Part shown: piece after piece, positions 41,791 to 50,717 of the stretch
Layout of the letters: each line of letters opens with the position of its first letter
Position numbering within the stretch: the stretch's first letter is position 1
Assembly: GCF_003259845.1 (NCBI RefSeq)
Contig: NZ_QLMJ01000023.1
Coordinates: 147,554 to 211,553, forward strand
Origin: Actinoplanes lutulentus
Lineage (GTDB): Bacteria > Actinomycetota > Actinomycetes > Mycobacteriales > Micromonosporaceae
DNA: 64,000 bases
Direction of reading: 5' to 3'
The notes under the pieces: generated by a model
Told to the model about the DNA's origin: nothing
The model's input: the letters and a program-made list of their open reading frames with translations, nothing else
Databases searched by the model: none
Made by a program: the position numbers and the translations under genes

Positions 41791-43619
41791 CGCTTAGTGC
41801 GTACCAAATAATTAGGCCCGCGGCGGGTCGCCTGGGTCTCGCGCTGCTGGCCGGAGCCGGCGCTGCCAGCGCCGCGATCGCGCTGACCGCGTGCTCGGCC
41901 TGGCTGATCTCGCGGGCCGCGCTGCACCCGCCGGTTCTGCACCTCATGGTGGCGATCGTCGCGGTGCGCGCGTGCGGGCTGAGCCGGGGTGTGTTGCGCT
42001 ATCTGGAACGGCTGATCGGGCACGACGCCGCGTTCCGGATCCTCGGTGACGTGCGGGTGCGGCTCTACACACGTCTGGAACGGCTCGCGCCCGCCGGACT
42101 CGCCGACTTCCGCCGCGCCGACCTGGCCCAGCGGCTCGCCTCCGACGTCGACGCCGTGCTCGACCTGATCACCCGGGTGGTGCTGCCCTACGCGGTGGCG
42201 CTCGTCGCCGGGCTCGCGTCCGTGCTGGTGGTCGGCGCGCTCGTGCCGGTGGCCGGGATGACACTCGCGGCCGGGCTGCTGACGGTCGCGATCGGCGTGC
42301 CCCTGCTGCAACGTGCCGCGACGCGGCGTGCCGACGGACGCCTCGCGCCGCTGCGCGGCGAGCTCACCACCGAGGTGGTCGATCTGCTGCACGGGCTTCC
42401 GGATCTGAGTTTGTACGGGGCGGTGGGCTCGCGCCTCGATCGCATCGCTGTAGTGGACGGGCGGTTGACGGGTGCCGGCCGGCGATCGGCGTTCGTAGCC
42501 GGGACGTCGGCGGCGGTCACCGCGCTGAGCAGCGGTTTCTGCGTGGTGGTGGGGCTGGTGGCGGGTGCTGCCGCGGTGCGGGCGGGGGAGTTGCCGGGTG
42601 AGTTGCTCGCTGTGGTGGTGCTGACGCCGCTGGCGGTTTTCGAGGTGGCGGGCCCGTTGCCGGTGGCGGCCCAGGTGTTCGCGTCGGCCCGGGCGTCGGT
42701 GGGGCGGCTGCGCGAGGTGTGGGAGACCCCGGACCCGTTGACGGAAGCCCACGGTGAGACGCCATCTCGGGTGACGGAGGCACACGGTGTGCCGCCGTCC
42801 CGGGTGACGGGAGCCCACGGTGTGACGCCGTCCCCGGTGACAGGGGCACACGGTGTGACTTCGTCTCCGCGTGTCGAATTCGGGTGCGGGGCGGACCTCG
42901 GCTCGACACGGGCCGGCGGAAACCCGGGTGTGTGTCGAGTTGGGGTGCGGAGCGCGCCCGAAGTCGACACGGTGGTGCCTGAGGTTCGGGTCGACGGCGT
43001 GACGGCGGGGTGGGTTGCCGAGCGGACGGCGGTCCGGGACGTCGATCTCGTGTTGCGGCCGGGAGCCCGGGTCGCCCTCGTCGGGCCCAGCGGCTCCGGG
43101 AAGAGCACCGTCGCGGCGTTGCTCGTGCGCTTCCTCGACCCACGCGAAGGCCGGGTCACTCTCGACGGGGTCGACGCACGGAACATTCCCGCCGATCGGG
43201 TACGGCAGATCGTCGGATACCTGCCCGAGGACGCGTACCTCTTCGACACCACGATCGGCGACAACCTGCGCATCGCACGGCCCGGCGCCACCGAGGCGGA
43301 ACTCCGGGCGGCGCTTCGTTCGGCCCGGCTGCTGGACTGGGTCGAGACGCTGCCGGACGGGCTGCGGACCCTGGTCGGCGAACACGGCATGTCCCTCTCC
43401 GGCGGCCAGCGGCGACGGCTCGCCCTGGCCCGGTTGCTGCTCACCGACGCCCGGGTACTGATCTTCGACGAACCCACCGAACATCTCGACGACGAGACCG
43501 CGGCCGCCCTCACCCGGGACCTGCTCACGGCGGCCGGCGACCGCACCGTCCTCCTGATCACCCACCGAACCGACGACCTGACCGGCCTGGACGTGGTCCA
43601 CCTGCGGCCGGCGACCTGA
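41787..43619 (+). CDS. cydC: ABC transporter CydC with a repeat-bearing insertion between domains
   Basis: The six-helix domain (AGAGAASAAIALTACSAWLISRAA) is followed by an ATPase: VALVGPSGSGKSTVAALLVRF, MSLSGGQRRRLALARLLLTDARVLIFDEPTEHLDD. Between residues ~318 and ~395 lies an insertion absent from normal CydC: four 11-residue repeats VTxAHGVxPSR, then Cys/Gly-rich sequence encoded by two palindromic DNA units. The frame is intact, so the protein is probably functional with a long flexible linker. Partner of CydD. Confidence 0.93.
   Translation: MTLSAYQIIRPAAGRLGLALLAGAGAASAAIALTACSAWLISRAALHPPVLHLMVAIVAVRACGLSRGVLRYLERLIGHDAAFRILGDVRVRLYTRLERLAPAGLADFRRADLAQRLASDVDAVLDLITRVVLPYAVALVAGLASVLVVGALVPVAGMTLAAGLLTVAIGVPLLQRAATRRADGRLAPLRGELTTEVVDLLHGLPDLSLYGAVGSRLDRIAVVDGRLTGAGRRSAFVAGTSAAVTALSSGFCVVVGLVAGAAAVRAGELPGELLAVVVLTPLAVFEVAGPLPVAAQVFASARASVGRLREVWETPDPLTEAHGETPSRVTEAHGVPPSRVTGAHGVTPSPVTGAHGVTSSPRVEFGCGADLGSTRAGGNPGVCRVGVRSAPEVDTVVPEVRVDGVTAGWVAERTAVRDVDLVLRPGARVALVGPSGSGKSTVAALLVRFLDPREGRVTLDGVDARNIPADRVRQIVGYLPEDAYLFDTTIGDNLRIARPGATEAELRAALRSARLLDWVETLPDGLRTLVGEHGMSLSGGQRRRLALARLLLTDARVLIFDEPTEHLDDETAAALTRDLLTAAGDRTVLLITHRTDDLTGLDVVHLRPAT
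42738..42971 (+). repeat. 33-bp tandem repeats and two ~40-bp palindromes inside cydC
   Basis: Four 33-bp units fill 42738-42869. Directly after come two palindromic units: CGTGTCGA at 42870-42877 with TCGACACG at 42903-42910, and GTGTCGA at 42932-42938 with TCGACAC at 42964-42970. Both contain GGGTGCGG-type cores. Total length keeps the frame open. They look like short mobile or REP-type repeats fixed inside a coding linker. Confidence 0.85.
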
Positions 43620-43966
43620 CGTACCGGCGGCGAGCGCACACAGCGTCGGCGCGTGCCGGTGGACGCACGCACAACACCGACGCGGGCGGGGCCGGCCGCG
43701 CGGCCGAACACACACGACGGCTTGTCGCGGCCAGAGCGCGAACAAAGACTGGTGCGGAGCGGCCAGCGCGCGCTCAAAGGCTGGCGCGGAGCGGTGGACG
43801 CACGCACAACGGCTGGCGCGGGGCGGTCAGCAGACGCAGAACGCTTGCGCGTGCGCTGACCGCCCCTGCCCGCCTTGGTCCAGGTCAGGTTCCGGGGGTC
43901 GCACGCGGTGCCGGGCACCCTCGTCACGCACCGTTACGGATCAGCGAGGCCGCCTGCTGGTCGAGG

Positions 43967-44020
43967 CGTATTTGTGGAATCCTGCTGGTGCTCTAGCCCC
44001 AGCAGGATTCCACAAATACG
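43967..44020. repeat. 54-bp near-perfect palindrome after cydC
   Basis: Bases 43967-43988 are the exact reverse complement of 43999-44020, giving 22-bp arms. The 10-base centre can extend the stem further (GCT/AGC). The arms are less GC-rich than the surroundings (TATTTGTGGAATCC). It may act as a bidirectional terminator or be another repeat element. The rest of 43620-44369 holds decayed direct repeats of GTGGACGCACGCACAAC (about 43660 and 43793) and no convincing gene. Confidence 0.92.
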
Positions 44021-44187
44021 GCGGTTCCCCGCGGTCTCCTCACCGCTTGTGACGGATATGGCCGACCCGGACCGTGAACAGCAGAACGGGCTCCAGAACT
44101 TGCCATGATCGCCGAGCGCAATGACAGACGAATGTGCCGGCCGGCAACAGCGTGGGCCAGCCTCGCCCGGAGCGGTCAGCCCTCGCA

Positions 44188-44234
44188 GATCTTGTGAGTC
44201 TGTGCCGCCGTGCTGACCACAAACTCACAAGATC
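44188..44234. repeat. 47-bp palindromic repeat, copy 4
   Basis: GATCTTGTGAGT opens and ACTCACAAGATC closes this 47-bp unit. It is the same family as the three copies at 27.4-27.7 kb, 16.5 kb away; the centre is unrelated. Confidence 0.9.
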
Positions 44235-44273
44235 CGCGAGCCAGACGACACAACGCCAGCCAGACACAACAAC

Positions 44274-44368
44274 GCGAACCAGGCGAAAAGATGCGAACCA
44301 GGCGACACAACGCGGGCCAGGCGACACAGCGCAGGCCAGACGACACAACACGAGCCAGGCGACCTGAG
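44274..44368. repeat. 19-bp tandem repeat array next to the CHASE3 kinase stop
   Basis: Five adjacent 19-bp units run from 44274 to 44368. The most regular is GCGAACCAGGCGACACAAC. The array stops one base before the histidine kinase stop codon. A non-multiple-of-three unit argues against coding. Confidence 0.85.
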
Positions 44369-44369
44369 G

Positions 44370-46340
44370 TCAGCCGACCGGGACGGACTCCGGGACTGGA
44401 GCCGGGACCACCGGCAACGTCAGCGTGAACGTACTGCCCCGGCCCACCACCGACTGCACCGTGATCGTGCCCCCGTGATCGCTCACGATGTCGCGGACGA
44501 TCGCCAGGCCCAGCCCCGGCCCCTGCACCGCCTGATCCACCGCATTCCCGGCCCGGTGGAACGGCGTGAACAGACCCGGCACGTCCTCGGCCGGGATCCC
44601 GATTCCGGTGTCGGTGACCGCCACCGACACGCTCCGCTCGTCCGCGCTCAGCGAGCAGCGCACGCTCCCCCCGGACGGCGTGAACTTGATGGCGTTCTCC
44701 ATCAGCTTGCGCAGCGCCCGCTGCAGCTGGATCCGGTCGCCGAGCACCCAGCACTCGTCCGCGTCGAACGTCACGGAGAGTTCCTTCGCGCGGGCCGCGT
44801 TCTCCAGTTCGGTGCGCACCGTAGTCGCCAGCTCGCCGAGATCCAGCGGCTCGGAGCTGACCTCGCTGCCGGCTTCCGGGCGGTCCAGCAGGACCAGGTC
44901 GGCGATCGTCTCGTGCAGCCGGTGGGCGTTGCGCATGATCGCGCTGAGCGACCGCTTCTGCAACGGCGACAGCTCACCCGACTCCTCGGTGAGCATCTCG
45001 GTGTACCCGAGAATGCTGGTCAGCGGCGTCCGCAACTCGTGCGTGACGGTCTGGATGAAGACGTCCTTACGGTGGTCCAGCATCCGCAGTTCGGTGATCA
45101 GCCGCGCCTGCCGGTACTGCAGCGTCAGCTGCCGCAGCGCCCGCTCGATCGCACCGGCAACCCCAGCGAGAAGCCGACGCTCAGCGTCGGTCCAGGCCTG
45201 CGCTTCGGTACGCCGGACGCGCAGGAATCCTGGCTCACAGTCCGCATCACCACCGATCGTCACCCCGAGTGCGCCGTCGTCGAAGATCACCATCTTGCCG
45301 GGACCGCCGGCCAGCAGGGTGTGGATCAGGTCTTCGGGCAGTTCCCCCGTCCCGGCGGGCCAGTCGACCTCGACCGAGCCCGTACCGGGGATGGCGAGTT
45401 CGCAGTGCACCGTGCCGGTGCCCGCCCCGAACGAACCCGCTCTGATCCCGACCGCCGCGCCGATCAGCTCGGCGATGCGGTGCACCGCCGCGTCCGGCGC
45501 CCGCAGGTCCTGGAGTTCGGCGGCGACCGCCTGGCGCAGGCCGGCCCGGGCGGCCCGGGCCTTCTCCGCGGCGAGGAGATCCTCGGTCTGTGAGGCCAGG
45601 TCGTTGAGGGCGTCGACGACGCTGCGCAGCTCCTCGGCTCCGGCCGCCTGCGCCCGAGCCGTCCGGTCGCCCTGTGCCAGCCGGCGGATCGTGCCGCCGA
45701 GCAGGCCGAGCGGCACGAGCAGCTGGCGGCGCCCGGTACGCGCCACCGCGTACGCCACGGCCAGGATCGCCAGGAGCAGCAGCGCGGTGCCGATCTCGAC
45801 GGCTCGCAACGCGCTCGCCCGGTCGTTGTCCTCGCCGCGCATCTCGGCGTCGATCGCCTGCCCCACGGCCTCGTTGACCAGTCGCAACTCGTCGAACATC
45901 CGCTTGCCCTGGCCGACCACATCCTCCGCCGCGGCGGAATCGGCGACCGGCCCGCCGGTGCTGGTGACGATCGGGGCGGCGTACTCCTCCAGCCACGCGT
46001 GCACCACGGCGCTCTCCTGGCCGAGGATCTGGCGTACCTCCAGGTCGCGGGTGCCCTCGGCCACCTCGTCGAGAGCGGCGATCGCGGCGCTGCGGCCCGT
46101 TTCGTACGGTTCGAGGAATGAACGATCGCCGGTGAGCTGGAAGCCGCGCACGCCGGTCTCGGCGTTTGTCATCTGCTGCAGGACCCGGTCGTTGGCGAAC
46201 CGGGCCGCGACGATCCGGGCGGCAGCGTCGTCATGGTCGGACCGAACCCGGCCGCCGACCACGAGCTGGACCACGAGAAACGTCACGAAGAGCAGAAACA
46301 GGGCGGCGAAGCCCAGGTTGAGGCGTCGCTGCACGCTCAT
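44370..46340 (-). CDS. Membrane sensor histidine kinase with CHASE3 domain
   Basis: Start ATG at 46340 gives 656 residues. A first helix (LNLGFAALFLLFVTFLVVQ) is followed by an extracellular CHASE3-type domain (NAETGVRGFQLTGDRSFLEPYETG). A second helix lies at ~190-207, then HAMP (VPLGLLGGTIRRLAQGDRTAR), a GAF-like region (~290-400) and HisKA with TVTHELRTPLTSILGYTEML (His near 435). HATPase motifs are LMENAIKFTPSGG, DTGIGIPAED and GPGLGLAIVRDIVSDHGG. An in-frame upstream ATG is less likely. No response regulator is adjacent, so it is an orphan. Confidence 0.92.
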   Translation of the reverse strand: MSVQRRLNLGFAALFLLFVTFLVVQLVVGGRVRSDHDDAAARIVAARFANDRVLQQMTNAETGVRGFQLTGDRSFLEPYETGRSAAIAALDEVAEGTRDLEVRQILGQESAVVHAWLEEYAAPIVTSTGGPVADSAAAEDVVGQGKRMFDELRLVNEAVGQAIDAEMRGEDNDRASALRAVEIGTALLLLAILAVAYAVARTGRRQLLVPLGLLGGTIRRLAQGDRTARAQAAGAEELRSVVDALNDLASQTEDLLAAEKARAARAGLRQAVAAELQDLRAPDAAVHRIAELIGAAVGIRAGSFGAGTGTVHCELAIPGTGSVEVDWPAGTGELPEDLIHTLLAGGPGKMVIFDDGALGVTIGGDADCEPGFLRVRRTEAQAWTDAERRLLAGVAGAIERALRQLTLQYRQARLITELRMLDHRKDVFIQTVTHELRTPLTSILGYTEMLTEESGELSPLQKRSLSAIMRNAHRLHETIADLVLLDRPEAGSEVSSEPLDLGELATTVRTELENAARAKELSVTFDADECWVLGDRIQLQRALRKLMENAIKFTPSGGSVRCSLSADERSVSVAVTDTGIGIPAEDVPGLFTPFHRAGNAVDQAVQGPGLGLAIVRDIVSDHGGTITVQSVVGRGSTFTLTLPVVPAPVPESVPVG

Positions 46341-46720
46341 CGGCGGCGCTCCGCGCGGGCGTTCATGTCCCTCAGATCGGCAGGAGGGTGCCACTACCTA
46401 AGTCGTGGGCCACATCAAAGATGCTCAGCAACCGTACAGCTTCGTTATCAAGTCGTGATAATCGAGGTCTTGCGTACCCGGGGTAACGGGTAACTTGGCA
46501 CACTCGGACGTTTTGTCGGAAATATCGGACAGGGCGGTGGCGGACCTCACTGTGCGTGATGTTGATCAAAGTGATCTGGGTTACTGACTGGTAGCCAGGG
46601 CCCTTGTAGTCGGCGGGCCGCAGCGGCAACATTTCCGGCACATTACGGCCCCGACATCGACAGGGTTCGCTGTGAACCTGCTGTCCCTCACGGTGGCCGC
46701 AGCCGTCACAAGGAGGTTCC

Positions 46721-47338
46721 GTGAAGGATGCGCAAAGCGCACCGGCGTACGGGCGTACCAACTGGCGCCGGTTCGCCGTCGCGGTCGGTGTGCCGGCGGT
46801 CGTCGCCGGTGGCCTGGTCCTCGCCCTCGCCGAGGGCGCTCTCGCCGCGAACTTCACCATCGCCGGCGAACAGTTCAAGCTGTCCGCCAGCAAGCTGGTG
46901 GGTACCGGCTTCACCCAGTACAGCGGTGAGCTCGAGACCAAGGACGGGAAAGTACCGGCCGCGATGTCGGGCATCGAACGCGCCACGCTGAACGATCTCT
47001 GCCAGTCCGTGGCCGTCGGCCCGATCACCCTGCGGATCGAGGCCGGCAACGACCCCGATCACCCGGTCAAGGCCAACGACCTGCTCATCGGCATGTCGTC
47101 CCTGGGTGGCGACGCCACGTTCACCGAGATGCAGATCGGCCTGGACGCCGGAACGCTGGACCGGGCACAGGACGAGGCGAAGGGCGCACCCGGCGGTTTC
47201 GGCCAGCAGGCCAAGACCGTCACCATCGCCAACCTGCGCCAGCAGGCGTACTACACCTCGGCCTCGACCTTCACGCTGAACGGCATGAGCCTCAAGCTCC
47301 ACGTCGGCGGCGAGCACGAGTGTTTCTACGAGGACTGA
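46721..47338 (+). CDS. DUF6230 family exported protein
   Basis: GTG at 46721 follows AGGAGG at five bases. A positively charged start (GRTNWRRFAVAVGVPAVVAGGLVLALAEGALA) gives an export signal or single helix. The remaining ~165 residues are beta-rich (ANFTIAGEQFKLSASKLVGTGFTQY). This matches DUF6230, an actinobacterial family that almost always precedes a DUF6114 gene, as here. Function is unknown. The 380-bp upstream region is gene-free and includes lower-GC promoter-like sequence around 46550. Confidence 0.88.
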   Translation: MKDAQSAPAYGRTNWRRFAVAVGVPAVVAGGLVLALAEGALAANFTIAGEQFKLSASKLVGTGFTQYSGELETKDGKVPAAMSGIERATLNDLCQSVAVGPITLRIEAGNDPDHPVKANDLLIGMSSLGGDATFTEMQIGLDAGTLDRAQDEAKGAPGGFGQQAKTVTIANLRQQAYYTSASTFTLNGMSLKLHVGGEHECFYED

Positions 47339-47352
47339 TCTTCCCGTTGTCC

Positions 47353-47380
47353 GGGCTCGCGGAGCGTGCTCCGCGAGCCC
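47353..47380 (+). terminator. Hairpin between DUF6230 and DUF6114 genes (attenuator or partial terminator)
   Basis: GGGCTCGCGGAGC at 47353-47365 is the exact reverse complement of 47368-47380, with only GT between, so the real loop uses a few inner bases. It lies 14 bp after the DUF6230 stop and 29 bp before the next start. It may set the ratio of the two proteins. Confidence 0.7.
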
Positions 47381-47408
47381 TCCCCTTGGCACGAGCGCGG
47401 AGGAACGT

Positions 47409-48863
47409 GTGGCGGCGCAGAGCTTCTGGATCCGGTTTCGTGAGTGGCGGCGCGGCCGGCCGTTCTGGGGTGGGTTGTTCCTGATCCTGTCGGGGCTGGA
47501 GATGTTCCTGAGCGCGAACATGGCGCTCGACAACATCGAGATCCATATCGGCCCGCAGGGATTCCTGTCCTACCTCATCCCGGTGCTGATGCTGGTCAGC
47601 GGCGTGCTGGTCTGGTTCAGCCCGGCGCAGCGACTGTTCTACGGCGTGATCGGCACGCTGACCGCGCTCTACTCGTTCATCGGGCTGAACCTCGGCGGCT
47701 GGTTCGCCGGGATGATCCTCGGCATCGTCGGCGGCGCGCTCGTCATCGCGTGGAGCCAGCCCCCGGCGCCCGCACCCGCCGAAACAGCACAGGAGGACAC
47801 GGCACCCCCGGTGAAGGACAGCGGCCCGCCGACCGCCGAGATCCCGGTGGTCAGCGACGCCACGATCGTGCCGGGCATCGAGGAACGCGACCCCCTGCAC
47901 CGGCCGATGCACCGCAAGCTGACGATCGTGATCGCACCGCTGCTGCTCGCCACCTCGGTCGTGGCCGCGGTCGCTGCCGGCGGCAACCTGCCGGCCGGCG
48001 CGGCGCCGCGGTGCCCCGAGGGTTTGCCGTCGCGGACCGCCACCCCGTCGCCGTCCCGCACCCTGACCAAGGCGAAGCCGTCGAAGAGCCCGAGCGCCAG
48101 CAAGGCGCCCACATCCAAGCCGGCCCCGTCGGCCAGTGAAAGCGCGGAAGCCGGCACCAGCGACGAAGAGGACGAGGGCACCGGGATTCCGATCCTGGAC
48201 GGGATCGGCGACGTCATCGAGGACATCAACGACGGCCTGAACGACATCTTCAACCCGGACGCCGCACCCTCCCCGGAGCCGAGCGCGTCAACGGCCCCGG
48301 AGACGACAACGGCCCCGGAGACGACAGCGCCCGCACCCACAAAAAGCACGAAGCCTCCCGTGAAAGCCGAACCGAGCGAGAAACCGAGCACGAAACCCGA
48401 GGAGATCGCCTGCCTCGGCGCCCGGCAGGAAGGCCTGGTCGCCGACGCGGACGGCATCCCGCGCGCCGGCGTGAAGCCCGGCATACTCAAGACCAAGTCG
48501 CTGACGATGTACGACTCGACCTACGAGGGCGTCGTCGACGTCCCGACCGCGAACGGGCCGATCACGTCGCTCTTCTTCAGCATGGACAAGGCCGTGAACA
48601 AGCCGTTCAGCCTGGAGATCGCCGAGCCGAACGGCGCCACCACGCTGATCACGAGCGGCGAGCTGACCACCGACGGGAACGTCGAGTTCTACTCCCCCAA
48701 GTTCACCGGCAAGCTGTTCGGGCTGATCCCGGTGACGTTCACCCCGGAGCAGCCGCCGCCGCTGACCCTGCCGGTCCTCTGGTTCACCGACGTGACGATC
48801 GACCTCGCGTACGTGCGGTGTGACGTCCTGACCGCGAAGCCGATCAGCATCACCGAGGTATAG
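47409..48863 (+). CDS. DUF6114 family membrane protein with long Ser/Pro/Thr linker
   Basis: The first ~115 residues form four helices (RGRPFWGGLFLILSGLEMF, LIPVLMLVSGVLVWF, LFYGVIGTLTALYSFIGL, WFAGMILGIVGGALVIAW), matching DUF6114. A fifth helix (IVIAPLLLATSVVAAVAAG) follows at ~178. The rest is a disordered Lys/Ser/Pro/Thr-rich linker and a C-terminal beta-rich region (TMYDSTYEGVVDVPTANG). Typical DUF6114 proteins are much shorter, so this one is extended. GTG at 47409 has GGAGG. Its end overlaps the convergent GGDEF gene by 14 bp. Confidence 0.85.
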   Translation: MAAQSFWIRFREWRRGRPFWGGLFLILSGLEMFLSANMALDNIEIHIGPQGFLSYLIPVLMLVSGVLVWFSPAQRLFYGVIGTLTALYSFIGLNLGGWFAGMILGIVGGALVIAWSQPPAPAPAETAQEDTAPPVKDSGPPTAEIPVVSDATIVPGIEERDPLHRPMHRKLTIVIAPLLLATSVVAAVAAGGNLPAGAAPRCPEGLPSRTATPSPSRTLTKAKPSKSPSASKAPTSKPAPSASESAEAGTSDEEDEGTGIPILDGIGDVIEDINDGLNDIFNPDAAPSPEPSASTAPETTTAPETTAPAPTKSTKPPVKAEPSEKPSTKPEEIACLGARQEGLVADADGIPRAGVKPGILKTKSLTMYDSTYEGVVDVPTANGPITSLFFSMDKAVNKPFSLEIAEPNGATTLITSGELTTDGNVEFYSPKFTGKLFGLIPVTFTPEQPPPLTLPVLWFTDVTIDLAYVRCDVLTAKPISITEV

Positions 48864-50352
48864 GCGCCGGCCACTCCCCGTTCTCGTGGCGGCGAACGGT
48901 GCCCTTGCCGGCGGCCTTGGCGGCGTACATCGCGGAGTCGGCGTTGCGCAGCAGCGCGCTGATGCCGACGCGCTCGCCGCGCCGGGTCACCGCGACGCCG
49001 AGGCTGCCGCCGACCTTCACGTGATGGCCCTGGACCATCATCGGCTGGGCGATCCGGCGCAGCAGCCGGTCGGCCAGCACCGCGGCGCGGGGGCCCGCGT
49101 CGATCAGCAGGATCGCGAACTCGTCACCGCCGGCCCGGCAGATCAGGTCGGCGCCGCGCAGCTCCGCCCTGAGCCGGTTGGCGACGGTGACCAGAACGTC
49201 GTCGCCGGCCGCGTGCCCGAGCGTGTCGTTGACCGGCTTGAAGCCGTCCAGGTCGATGACGATGGCACAGGCTTCCATATATCCGGCCGTGAGCCGCGTG
49301 GCGGCCCGGGTGTCGAACTCCGATCGGTTCAGCAAACCGGTGAGCGGATCGTGGTGGGCCTGGTGCGCGAGGGCCGTCCGCTGCTGTTCCAGTGCCACGG
49401 TGAGCCGGCCGACCGTCACCAGGGTCAGGAACTGACGCAGCAGGACCAGGGAGAAGCTGCTCAGCAGCAGCCAGACCAGGATCGGGCTGAGCTCGCCGTC
49501 GGTCATCTGGCGGCCGGCGGCGACACCGACCGCGGTGGCGACCGGGATGTACGGCAGCAGCGCCCACGGACTGAAGATCAGCTGTTCCACCCCGTCGGTG
49601 CCGGGCCGGGAGACCGCCAGTTTGCTGGAGGCCGCCATCACCAGGGCGCCGAGGACGTAGCCGGCACCGACACCGTTGTCCCACCACGGCTCGCCGGCGA
49701 CACCGTTGCGCAGCGAGACCAGCAGGGTGATCGCCTGGACCAGCGCCGCGAAGGCGAGCAGCTGCTGCGCGCTGGCCTGCCGGCCGGGCTCCGAGGCGGC
49801 CAGGGTCACCAGCGCGACGGCCGCGCCGAATCCGAGCACCACGACGATCGTCATGGCGTACCCGGCGAAGGCGTCCTCGGCCCCCGCGACCTGCTGCGAC
49901 TCACCCACCGGCATGAACTCACGGACCAGCGCGAAGAAGGCACCGGAGACCGCTGCCACGTCGATCACCTGCCGGGCGGCGGCGATGCCGCGCAGGCGCG
50001 GCCCGGCGAGGACCATGGCGATGGGTACGAGCACCGCGGCGAGCGTGGAGAGCACCACCGCTGGAACACCCGCCCAGCCGGCCCCGAGCACGTCGATGAA
50101 GAACAGCGCGTTCGAGGTGGACCAGGCCACGCAGGCCGAGGCGCCGAATCCGAACGCGAGCTGGATGCGCGGCGGGTTGCTGGTGTCCCTGGCCCGGTCC
50201 CGATAGTTGAAGGCGGCGTAGCCACTGGCCAGCGCGATGATGACATCAGAGAGAGCGAATCCCGCCGTATCGGGCAGGATCGGGTGTAGAAGCTGCATGA
50301 TGGTCGCGAGCGCGAGGCTCGCCAGCAACGCAATGCGCAGTCGCATGCCCAC
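48850..50352 (-). CDS. Membrane-bound diguanylate cyclase (GGDEF)
   Basis: About eight to nine membrane helices occupy the first ~310 residues (LRIALLASLALATIMQLL to LLRQFLTLVTVG). The GGDEF domain follows: HHDPLTGLLNRSEFDTRAA, IDLDGFKPVNDTLGHAAGDD, CRAGGDEFAILLID. The site is AGGDEF, consistent with activity. The integral sensor is of unknown ligand. GTG at 50352 or ATG at 50346 may start it. Confidence 0.92.
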   Translation of the reverse strand: MGMRLRIALLASLALATIMQLLHPILPDTAGFALSDVIIALASGYAAFNYRDRARDTSNPPRIQLAFGFGASACVAWSTSNALFFIDVLGAGWAGVPAVVLSTLAAVLVPIAMVLAGPRLRGIAAARQVIDVAAVSGAFFALVREFMPVGESQQVAGAEDAFAGYAMTIVVVLGFGAAVALVTLAASEPGRQASAQQLLAFAALVQAITLLVSLRNGVAGEPWWDNGVGAGYVLGALVMAASSKLAVSRPGTDGVEQLIFSPWALLPYIPVATAVGVAAGRQMTDGELSPILVWLLLSSFSLVLLRQFLTLVTVGRLTVALEQQRTALAHQAHHDPLTGLLNRSEFDTRAATRLTAGYMEACAIVIDLDGFKPVNDTLGHAAGDDVLVTVANRLRAELRGADLICRAGGDEFAILLIDAGPRAAVLADRLLRRIAQPMMVQGHHVKVGGSLGVAVTRRGERVGISALLRNADSAMYAAKAAGKGTVRRHENGEWPAPIPR

Positions 50353-50447
50353 CCCGTGTTGCGGAGATCCGAAGAGGGCTGAGTATTACATGGACCTGGG
50401 TTGTTGATCAGCCCACAAACCACGCACCGAGACGAAAGGCTTACGAC

Positions 50448-50717
50448 GTGTGCCGGAGCATCCACCAGCTACACAACTTCGAGCCGCCCGCGACGCCCGA
50501 TGAGATCCAGGCGGCGGCGCTGCAATATGTCCGGAAGATCGCCGGATCCACCAAGCCCTCGCAGGCCAACCAGGAGGTCTTCGACGCCGCGGTGGCAGCC
50601 GTCATGGCCGCCACCGCCGAGCTGCTCGCGGGCCTGGTCACCAACGCGCCGCCGAAGGACCGCGAGGTCGAGGCCGCGAAGGCACGGGAGCGCGCGGAGA
50701 AGCGTTACGCGTCCTGA
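50448..50717 (+). CDS. DUF2277 family protein
   Basis: This 89-residue protein begins CRSIHQLHNFEPPATPDEIQAAALQYVRKIAG, the conserved DUF2277 N-terminus. It ends in a charged helix. It is small, cytoplasmic and of unknown function. GTG at 50448 follows GAAAGG. The CPBP protease frame on the other strand runs antisense through the whole gene. Confidence 0.85.
   Translation: MCRSIHQLHNFEPPATPDEIQAAALQYVRKIAGSTKPSQANQEVFDAAVAAVMAATAELLAGLVTNAPPKDREVEAAKARERAEKRYAS

Noticed and set aside
44134..44367. Plus-strand frame across the 19-bp repeats
   Set aside because: Low-complexity Thr/Arg/Gln translation of a repeat array; no RBS or family.
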